Source of the DNA: Schistosoma haematobium
Lineage: Eukaryota; Platyhelminthes; Trematoda; Strigeidida; Schistosomatidae
NCBI RefSeq assembly: GCF_000699445.3
Contig: NC_067202.1
Location: forward strand, 3,655,429-3,719,428
Reading direction: 5' to 3'
DNA: 64,000 bases
The translations under genes and the position numbers were made by a program. This document shows positions 43,112 to 55,100 of the stretch, piece by piece; the stretch's first letter is position 1, and each line of letters begins with the position of its first letter. A model generated the notes under the pieces. It made no database searches and was not told where the DNA came from. It saw only the letters and a list, made by a program, of their open reading frames with translations.

Positions 43112-46100
43112 AGAATCCACCTAATGAGTATAAAAGCCAGTGCACAAAGTTTTATCAAGTTACTGTGTTACGATCGTTTTGAAGTTAGGGTATTTTCTGT
43201 TTATTAATACGTATACATATTGGTTGTTGTTAATACTTTAAAAGAGATTGACACTTCCCAGTTTCTCAGACTATTGAAGAATATTTCTGTTTGGAAAAAA
43301 ATGTTTGAGTTTAGTAGTTTTTATACCTTATCACTGGTATCAAAGATCCATGAAGTAACTTACTTACTTGCTTACGCCCGTCACCCTTCGTGAAAAAGCA
43401 GAGGCCGCCCAAACAAGTGGTATGTTATCTTTGCTTCTGCTTATGAGTAAGCGACATCAGTATAGATGTTTGTTATCTGTAAGACATCCTTCTTACTGTC
43501 GCTATATCCCAGTACAACCTCAATCAACAATGGCAACTCCAAGGTTGGACAGAGAAGTTGTGTTGGTGTCATCATCATTTCTAACCGATTTGTTTGGTGG
43601 TAGTGTAAGATTTCCATAAAAAAAATATTTCAAACAACAGAACTCGATTAGTTTGTCACAATAACCGATTTCCTGAAGCAAATGTTACAAGTTAAACAAA
43701 TCGCAAACGTAAAAACACACAAAGGGATAAAACAAAACATTAGATTACTTGAATAGCTTCGAATAATCCAAGATTCGACAAGAGTTCCAAGTCTTTCAAT
43801 AATTGTTCATTTGATTTAACGTCTAATCCACTGCCGCTGGCACGATTCAAGTCAATTTGACTCATTTTTCTAGTTATTTTAAAATTGTCACTAGTGGTAT
43901 CGGATGTAGTATTAGTAGTATTATTAGAAGTAGCATGTAAATTAGACAAACTAGAATGACCTGAAACAGCATGCAACATTGATCGTGAAGGTGATGACTT
44001 TAAAGGATATGGTGAATAAGCTTTAGTTAAACGTGCTACTGACATATTGGAGCTTCCAGAAACTGTAGAATCATCCACAGTGTCGGATGTTGTTGTCGTT
44101 GCTGTTGCATCGAATGACTCATTCGCACTTGATGAATTATACAATGATTTGGTATCTGAAACGTGAAAAGGTATAATAGAATGATAAGTGAGCAAATTAC
44201 CAATGTAAAAATTAAACACTATTTATATCTTTATTAGTAAAGTTTTCAGAGTGATTTTAGAAAGATTTTTGAATTTCATTCAAGTGATGAACCTGATGAA
44301 GTTAGACCATTATTGTAAACCTGTAAGCACCAGACGATTATTCCATCTCAGTATGAGATTCGTAAGTAGTGCAGATCCACAATCCCTCTGTTGGAAATTG
44401 AACCGAAGACTTTCGATATAGTGCGCGAATGTTTAACCTACAGACCACTGAACCGACAACCAATGGTGTCAATATCCAACCTAAGTCAATCCATGACATT
44501 GTGTGCCCAGTGGTTAAACGTACGAGGGTCATGAGTTCCATTCCCGTCCACAGGATCGTGGAGTCACACTGTCGAGCGATCCCATATTAGGACGAGTTGG
44601 TCGCCCAGTGTTTCTAAGTTCTCAAGGGTTGTCTAACTTAGATCGATTCGTGATTTAAATGAAATTATTGTTAAGGGTTTGAGCTATACAGTTGTTTTTC
44701 TTCAGGACTAAATTTTGATCAACTTTTTTCAACATACATGCATCCTGAGAGGATTGCCTTGACATTATCATATAGTCAAGAGTTTTGGTAATGTAAGGGA
44801 AGTGGCAGTGGGATCTAGTGTTGTTGTTTCCTATTTATGAAACGTCAGTTGTATGTACATGAGTTTCAGTGTTGATGTTTTTATATGCACAAAAAATCAA
44901 TACTTTTCATCCTAAAGTTTGAAGCGTTATCCACTGAGCCAGTGAGTTCAGATAGCCTCTAGGTGAGAGATACTGGTACTAGATTCAGGTCCCGATGTGA
45001 ACACAAACACTGAAATGCAAGTATATCCAGTTAACAAGCGAATATAATATTACAAGTGTACTAAATTTCACTTCTAGTCACGATCTGTCAACTCTACACA
45101 ATGAAATAATTTATTTGAGAGATTTGTGTAGATTAATTAAATCTAATTCATATAGTAAATTCAAACGAAACTGAAAACCCCTGAAAAAAGAGAGAGGACT
45201 GGACAGTTGTTTTGTTCTTGTTTTAAACTGTATAGTAGTGTGAGCAAATGATTCCACTAGAAAATAAACTCAAGGTTTTTAACTGTCATGGAGATTAAAT
45301 TACCTAAATAGTTGACAGCGAGTAGGTTTGAGTACCACGGATAAAGGTGAAAAAGATATGCGCTACGTTAGATTCATCGAGAACTGAAAATGAAATATAA
45401 ATGTTAGGATTCGCTATCGTTACGGAATACTCTGCATCTAAACTCAGCATCAATTACTCAGTGGTCCGATGCCAGACTATCTTATAATACAACTAATTTG
45501 ATATCAAATTTTGCGAAGTCTCCACGAAAACTATCAATCCGAAGTTAATGATAGGCAAGAAAAAGTGAAACTTTTAAGAATTATAAAACTTAATAAATCT
45601 TATTACTAATTATATTCATGTATTCATAACAAGGTGAGTATACTAAGTAGCGCTACGTTCTATTTTGCTTTATGGTTGTGAAACATACTCCTTAAAAAAT
45701 ATCTGTAGGTCACTAGGATTTGATTATAAGTGTTTAGGAAGCATTTCTAGCATATTCTGATATTACCAACTGAGTAGTGTTGAGGTTAAGAACATAATAC
45801 TAAGTAAAGACGTAAAATCGGTTGATGAGATTGTGAATCTTCATCTATCGAGGTGATTGGGACATACAGTGGAAAGGTCCAACAACTCCGATGTTTGCTG
45901 GTGTAGGATTAAGTTAACAACGAGCCAGAGGCTATTAAACTAAGACATCTCTTTTGCTCATTAAACCATTGAGTATCGGTACATGTAGACTTCCTGGTTG
46001 GAGTCCGCTCGACCATAGTAACCAAGTTTGTTACAGATGTAGGATGACATAGCTGAGAATCACAAACTCATTCTTTCTTCTCGAATCGTATTATATTTAC

Positions 46101-49100
46101 TATTCTGAGAGTTTTTATTGATAATGTTATCTTGTCGTGTTTATTACTGTGATCTGACAAATTAATTCACTGAATATCTTTATCCCAGATTCAATATCAA
46201 TTATAACTAAATGGCTGATAATTACAAAAGAATCTATAAAATAACAGAGTGATTAACTTACTGCTCAGTTTAGGTTTTACATGCCACTTAAATAAATTAT
46301 ACAAGTTATCTGATGGCCATTGACTAAACAACTGGAGTTCAGTTTTTGCACTAATTAGTAATAGACCATCACGAAGCCATGCAGCTTGTTTAATAAAACA
46401 ACGATGACTACTACCACCATGCAAGGCAGTAGTTGAAGAATATCTCCAAGATTCTTGTTGTTGTGTTGGCATTGATTTCTTCTTTTCAATTGATGTAAGA
46501 GATGATAATGATAACGATGACGAAGAGTTGAAGTCAGCTGTGACTATACGAGTACAAGCGATAGGTTTCCAACCTACATACACTTCACCAATTGTAGTCA
46601 TTAATGTTGGCTGACATGCATGCCCACCTCGTAGTTTATTACGACTTAATGAAAGATTTTGACAGACCGGTGCAAAAACAAATATTTCCGAATCAATAAT
46701 GATTGATAGTAAATGTCCGCCATCTTCTGCATTAACCCAATCCAATTGAATAGATGATAACTAATGATTGATTAAGAAGAGAAAGATTTTAAAATAAAAC
46801 AATTGCACATAAAACCGTAGAATGCGAAGATCAGTGGATTAGAGGTTAAACGTTCGCGCATGAGACCGAAAGTCCTTAGTTCGATCACCATGTGCAGAGT
46901 TGTCGACGCGCAACGACGCTGAGGCGTCCCAAACTAGAATGAAATGACTGTACTGTGCTTCCAGGTTCTCAATGGCAGTATAACATTGGTTGCTTTATGA
47001 TGTCAATGAAATTCTACATGAAATAAGGGAACAAACCCTGTGCTGTAAAACAAGCTAAAACGACCTATAAAATATTGAGATCCAGACCTACTAAGCCAAT
47101 TAACATATAAATATTTACGAATTACGCAATACGCTAAAACCAGGCATAGTAATTAATATTAGTATGACATAAAAAACCTTAGCCCTAACTCTCAATCTTA
47201 ATTCCCAGCACTATTTCCTAACTCGATTTTAATGAGTGCGTTGTAACTTTAAAGTGGTTTGAACGCTCACCATTGGAGTGGCGATATAGCTAAGTTTTAC
47301 TGCAAACGAATTAGTGTTTGTGTAAAACAAAACATTTACGTGCAAAAATCTGGTACATTAGAAGGATAGAGATGTAGGTATCATATTGTGCTCAATTGAA
47401 TGTATACATATATACTAAAGAAACTTGATATAACGGTTGATTTAAAATACTCTTCTTCCCGCGGTATACTACAACACTACGATTATACATTAAAGAGATT
47501 GGAACGGATGATCCAGTTCAGAATGCCAATACACACCACTACATACTCGAATGATCCACTATACACAGACCAGATCATGTTATAACAGATACCCCCGTTC
47601 ACAAACAAGAATAAATAACCAGAGTAACACTTGACAATACTTTATTCTACACAATTGCAAGCAGTTAGTCTTAGTGAGTCTGGAGTAGGAAATAAACGGA
47701 AGGGAAGAAAATCACATATTGAATTGTCAGTAAGCTGAGTGACTGTTTGTTCATTCTTAATGACCAATCACATTTACTTTCACAACCACACATCAAACCC
47801 ATTTCATACTGGAGGGTTACGCTAGCAACAGGTCAGGTTATCGATTGTTTTTGTTATTACATATTATTTGGTTATTTAAAGGATAATTGCGATGACAGTT
47901 TTCTATGATGATATTTGCAGCTATTTCATTAGTTGTAACAATTTTTAGTTTGCTAAAATCGGTGTGTGCTGAAGTCCTCCGGCGGTAATTTATGGAACAA
48001 AGTAATCCATTTCCAGTTTTTTTCTTCCTTTCGGGATTATAAAGCTACCCTGAAAGTCCCGACCTCTATTTCATGTAGATATGTAGAATAATGATGATGA
48101 ATTGTTGGTGAATTTCAGTTGCCGTTATATCGAGGATGCCATAGAATACCTTCGTATAAGAATAAGCTCAATCGGTTTATAGTTACCAATTAGTGTAGGC
48201 CCAAACTGAATTTAATATCAATATACAAAAAATTCAGAGTAATCTTCATAGTTCTATTGAGACTTATTACTGGGTACAAAATACGAAGTAAATACAAACG
48301 GTACCTTTAATAAACAAAATATGATTCAGTCTTATTGGGATTCATGGACAGTAAAAGACATCGGCAAATAAACCTTAGCTATTTTAATGAGGAAATAGAT
48401 CTGATCTATTGATTCACCGGATCTTGTAGAGGAAGTTATACGGAGTGTAGCCAGAACTCGCTTTCAACACGGACATCAAAACACATTTCAGCATCATTAA
48501 ATTAACTTCGAGAGAAAAGCGGTTAGGAGATTTACCTCTGAACATCAAATCGACTCTAATCAATTAACTGATAGACAACGTTGTGTGTAACATTGGTTCA
48601 GATGTATCCTATGCATTAAACGAAACAGCCAACTAGTGATTTCAGGCCCTTAATGGTGGCCTAATTAGGATCAGCTCATAATTTAGATTGCGAAAATTCT
48701 ACAGTCTCTACAAATCCCTTTATACTAAATTGATAAAAAAATATAGGTCCTGGGTTCGAATCTCGCGTGGTGCGGGATCGTGGATGCACACTGCTGAGCA
48801 GTCCCATACTAGGACGAAACGGCCGTCCAGTGCTTCCAGGTTTTCCATGGTGGTCTAGCTTCAATTGACTCATGATTTCAATCTGTGAAAAAAATATATA
48901 TCAATAGTCGATTTTTTGGAGAAAAGAAAACTATTTCACAATGAAAATCTAAGAAACAAAACAATCATTGTAATATATAATTCAGAGTAAATTTTCCACA
49001 CACACACACATACAGAGAATAAATTACCTTATCAATATTATTTTGAAAAGGACAATATTCCGATGTTAATTCAATGGTATCTTCTAAGATCCATTCGCAT

Positions 49101-52100
49101 CCACCTAGAAATATCAAATAGATAAATAACATTGAAAAGGAATTCTTTATCAAGTTGTTCAGTGAGTATTCATAGACAAAATGGGACAATAGTGACATGA
49201 TTATAGACCAGTCGAAATTGATATAGTTTATATTAACAGAGAGAAGTTATGAAAAGTACTTTTCTTTTTCATTGTTCTATTCAATACAAAGATAGTAGGA
49301 TATGTGATATAACAAAGTAAGAAAATAATATATTAAATTGTCTGTATTCTTATTTCAGAAGAACTACACTAGACATGAAAAGGATGGATAGCAACTGGAA
49401 AGGATTGTCCAGGACAGAGTTGGATGGAGAATGCTGGCAGGCGGCCTATGCTCTTCCATGAGGGGTGATGTGTGTGCGAGAATGATAATGATTGGTTGTC
49501 TGCTTAGTTAGACATGTAGATAGTCTGACAGGTGTCAGATGAGTTATATATCCCCCTTTCTTTATTATTATTACGACCCACTTATCATTGATTGTTCATT
49601 GTTGTTGGATTGTGTCGGGTTTTTGGTGTGGAAATATATTTACGTTGTGGTCAGGCTAATCACGTGTTCTTGATCTGAGTTGTGTTGAAGTCCTGTAGAA
49701 TAGACACTGGGAGGGAATCTAGTGTAGATATTCGTCTAAGGTAAATTAACGTCCCATACATGTAAACGTGGAAACCCAACCGTTATAACATTAAACGAAG
49801 TAAAACCGAGCGTTGTAACAAAGGGTAACACGAGTAAGTAAGCAATTAAGTACAGTTATATACAATGACTATTTCATGGATTAAGTTATGTTGATCATGT
49901 TGCCTAGAAAGACAGTAAAAGCTTCACGATTAAACCACCATCCACGTCAATGAACACAACACCTACAAAATCCTCATATTGAACTAAAATTATTTTCTGT
50001 CATTACAAAATCATATGCGCGTAACATGCTTTTCACTGTTTGAAAACAAGAAAACTTTGTCAATAAGAAAGCTTCCACAAAAGAATAGGTAATATTTCTT
50101 CTAAGAATCCCCACATCATTATGTTCTTCCAACAAGTGTTAGAGATTGACCACTGATTAACTGTTAAAAACAGATTGGAAAATATCTGAGAAATGTTGGA
50201 AACGAATGGTACAAGTAATGATTAATACATAAACATCAACAAGTCAAAGACAACCAGAAGAAAATACTCGAAGGAATAATTACACTAGAGCATCTAACAA
50301 TCTTAACAATTGTAATCAAAAATAGAAAAGAAACGAATTTAGAGAAACATTAATCGAAATTTCCAAAACCCCAAATAGAAGAAGAGATAAACATAGTTGT
50401 GTAGTGAACATATCAAATCATTGTTAATTCACAACGAAAGGATAACTTATTCAAAATGAATTGAATTATAATAATATAAGAAATGCTTCAAAACTGAAAT
50501 TCTTTATAATACTGATATTATCGGATCATGAACGATGATGATAGGTATCAATGCTAAGATTTGACTAGATAGTTTCAAATAAATTGAGTATTGAGTAGAA
50601 AGTTAATAATAAATATCGTTTATTTGTTATATTCTAATGAGTAGGATAAATTGTATTTCTGATGTTTCGTAATTTAATATAAGTGTTATAATTTGTGCCC
50701 TATGCCCCTATCAATATACATGACGTAATGATACTGTCAATTACAGAACAGTGAATTATCGACCGGACCAATGACGTATAAAAACACGCACGAGCAAACT
50801 AGAGTCCTTATCGGTCTTGCTTCCTGCCTAGCCCAGCCAGTTAGGTCCAGAACACCAATCTCAACCTCCACCATATGAATCATGTATTTCAAACATGCTT
50901 ACTTTATATACAAACCAAACAGATCACATCGTACCATAAAATAGGAAACAATATTTGTACAAGATTTAGCCAAAAGTGGCTGTGAATGTGGGAGATAGTA
51001 ATTAAACACGAAACCCGGGTCCAGGGTTTCCTGTTGACTACCTCCAACCACCATCTAATCTCAATACATAGTGCCCGCAGTGTCGAGTCACCTAGACTGG
51101 TGGCCACATTGCAACATGATCGATAGCATTCGATCTGCACTAATAGGGACTAGACAAGCATGAGATTGATCACCACCCAGTGATCAATCAATTGTGATTA
51201 CATCTCAGTCCTACAGGAGGTTAGTCACGGCTCGGATAGCTCAGTGGTAACGTCTCTGACTGTGAAGCTGGGTGACACGAGATCGAATCCGCCAGGGAGC
51301 ACCAGTTCCCTCAAGATTACAGGTACACCTTGCTGACGAGTGCCAAGTAGCACGAAACCCGGGTCCAGGGTTTCCTGTTGACTACCTCCAACCACCATCT
51401 AATCTCAATTAATAGACAGGGCATAATTCAAGAATGGTAAATCGTATAATAATAGTTCATAGGTTAAAATAAAGCTTATGATAAGAGGAACACGAATATG
51501 AATAGTTTAGTCATTTAACAATTATACGATAAAAATATACGCATATTATTGGATCAGAAGTAGATCCCAACAGTTACCATTTACTATTCTCATTGGGATA
51601 TAACAATGAGCCAGTTCTTCAGAGTAAATAAATAAACCAGAACTTGTGTTCATTTATTTACTCTGAAGAAGTGGCTTACAATAAGTTACAAAACGTCAGA
51701 AGTACAATTTTCCCCTACTCATTGGAATATAACAAATAAAACATATTTATCATTAAAGCTGAATGAGTTCAGACAAGATACAAGTTGTTGTAAAAGTAGA
51801 TCCGATTACATTAAATGTCTTGATAGTACATATATAAGATGAAAAAAAAATATAAGTGAGTATATGCTGTTTGACATGGATATTTGATAGATCTATTATA
51901 ACTGGATGTGTACGAGAAGAGCTAAAACCTTCACAAATGTTCTACATGAAGTTCTACATTTATTCCTGACTTATTCAATACTTAAATTATGATTATTATT
52001 CTTTTTAATTCTCCTACTTGTAAGCTTCTTCGTAATGAATAAACTGTTGTTATATGATATAACTTTTTAAAGCTACTATTAATTTATTACGAACTTACTA

Positions 52101-55100
52101 CATAGCTCTCTTCCACTTATAGTGATCTTGTGTGAGGATTTTAATTGGATTGAATTGGATACAGTAGAGAACTAATCTGTTTCCTATCTGCATCGTTGGA
52201 TTGCTCATTGGGTTATCAGAAGCTCGACGACAAATAAGCACTAACATTTTGGTCACTATTCATTGGTTGATGTATCAATTAGCAAATATAAGTTCACTGG
52301 TCCTATTGAGAATACATGTGAACTAATCGATAATCAGACTAGAGAGAGAGAGAGAGAAATCATACACCTACTTTCCTGTTATTACCACCCGATCGCACAG
52401 GACCCAATACAAACCAACCCAAAAAAACAATTTGTTATTGTTTTCTTTTGTCATAACAAGATCTGACAAAAGTTACAGACTAATACTACTTTGACTTCAT
52501 GTCCTTATATCTGAGTTAGTAAAGACACATGTATATTTACCTATGAATTATGTATATTACTCTTCGACCTTTGGCATTAAACTAGCCTATATGATTTCTA
52601 TAATGAGTCTAGTCAATCTTTAAGAGGTGTGTATGCTGACGTTGTCAGTGAATCGAATAAAAGACAACAATATTTAGTATCAGAAGGGGATCATGATCCC
52701 AACTGCTTAAATCACTACAATCTCCACAAAACCCCTTCTGATGCTAATCAACATATGTTCACTAGTGACTGGCTTCAAGATATATATCATGCAGTTCTAG
52801 TGAGAAGCAGTGACCAGTGGAGTTCAATCGGGTCAGTTGTGAGGTAGTAACTCACTGATGACAATGGTGGATGTGTCGCTGAATTTCGTGGATTAGTTGA
52901 AGCTAGACATTAACACCGTTGGATGCCGGCTTAGTGGTTTAGTTGGTTAAGCGCCTGGTGCGAGACTGACAAGTCCTGTGTTCGAGTCCCGCGAGGGGGG
53001 GTCGTGGGTGCGCACTGTTGGGGTCCCACAGTAAGACGGAATGATCGTCCAGTGCTTCCAGGTTTTCCATGGTGGTCTAGCTTCAATTGACTCATGATCT
53101 CAACTGTTTAAATTACAACAATATTCATTTACAATTAATGAATTAAGAATTATTTATTACTTACCACTAGATTCACATTCATAAACAGTAATATAGATTG
53201 TTAAATCATTCTTATTACTTTGAATCCAATCTAAATTTGATTGCCCATGTTTGTCCACATTATCATTATTACATAATTGTGATGAAGTATATGCCACAGC
53301 TAATCGTCCACTATATGCACAATCTATGTCTAGAATAATGGGTTTATTCATCTGTGATTCATCATTAACACGAGTTGACTTATTATGATTATTATTGGTA
53401 TGCAGCTGTAATTCAATACAACTAGACATTGACTGCATCAATGGCATTTGCCATTCTTCCCATGTAAATTGATCGTGGACTGAAAAAAAAGAAACACTAT
53501 TATTGTTAGACGCAATTGAAGATTCACAATAATTTCAAGGTAATTTTCATTACGTAAACTAATGTAATCCACAGAACTATTGAGGTTAGTTGGTTTAAGA
53601 TGGTTGGATAACTTTGTGCCAGTTGGACTCAATAGCAAGGTAAACCCATAGTCCCGATGGAATTATTTCCCTCCATATGATTAAAACTCAAGTCACTCAG
53701 ATTCATATTTAGAGATGTTAATATTGAGGCAAATCCAATGCAAATACATAATACGTTCATATTGATTGATCACCAAGTAGAAATGACCGATATCTTGTTA
53801 GTTTCATCTTGACTAGTATTGATTGAGTTCTATTAATCAAATCGCAATGTAGTGATTGGTCTAAATGATTCAACATCGTTTTAACATCAAATAGTTAGGG
53901 GTAGTAGAAAGAAAGAACTCATTGATTAATCGATTGGAAATATCTCAGCTCTGCAGGGAGTCAATTGAAGAATGAATAGATTATAAGTAACGTGTCAGAC
54001 TGTCAAAACGGATGACATAGGCTTGAAAGCTACAGGAAATATCAACTCCTTTAAAACTGTAGGTAAACCTACCTTACTACCCAATGTCAACTAGAAAGAA
54101 TCTTATGTCCTGAGTTTCCTGATGACCAATTGGGATTACCCTAACACATATATGATAAAATTATTAATAAAGATATATTATTTAGAATAACAAAATATAA
54201 AACTATTTTACCTCCTTCCAAAGTGAAATTATTATTATTTGAATCAGATTCACATCGCCAAAATCGTAAACAACCATCTGAACATGCAGTAACAATTAAA
54301 TAAGGCGGTGGTGCATTAAATGTTGATAAAGCAGCCCAACTTACATGTGCTGCTGATACTTGAGCACAAACAATAGATACACCTGATGGTAAATGTAGTT
54401 TACAATCACATACCTAGATTGTTTAATTCAAATAAATAATAGATGAATAGAAAGACAGTACAAAAGAATGTAATAAATATATGTGACTTAAGATACATTG
54501 ATATTTTCACTCATAAGAAATAGTTTCATATGAAAATGAGATAAACGACACTGCTTGATAGTAGATTTCACTGATGAATGATAAATCATAGTCATAAATA
54601 GACAGATAGTGATCAGTAGTGGAATTCAGGAAGTATGTTACATTCCTATCTGTGATTCGTCAGCTGAATTTACCTGTATCCCAGTATTGATGTTTGTCAC
54701 ATTGAAACTTAAATCAAGTACCATTCAATTCTAATGTTTAAAGTGTTGTCCATTGAACTATTGAGTTCAGATAGATATTAATTAATTAAATGAATAAAAA
54801 GGCATTTTTAGTGAATGGGATAAAATGTTAATTTTGGATTCTAATGTTAGGGGCGTATTCAATATACTAAGGCTTGTGATATATAACGTCAAACTGAAGT
54901 ACTCTGTTTAGGATACAAAATGCCAATCAGTCATATATAGTGTAGAACCTACCACACATGTACACCGCCTCATGTTGCCAGATCGCAGAGTAGTAGAAGT
55001 AGTAATAGTATTGGTGGTAATAGAAAAGACTAGGAATAAAAGATACGGCTGGAAAATATAGATTAGTGGAATGTCAAAAAATTTATAGGACAATTTTAAA

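Noticed and set aside
42891..43182. Tyr-Ile repeat proteins on both strands
   Set aside because: Translation of the AT microsatellite.
51231..51300. Functional tRNA gene at the A/B-box sequence
   Set aside because: It cannot be folded by eye into a full cloverleaf with an acceptor stem and is part of a dispersed repeat, so I treat it as a SINE head.
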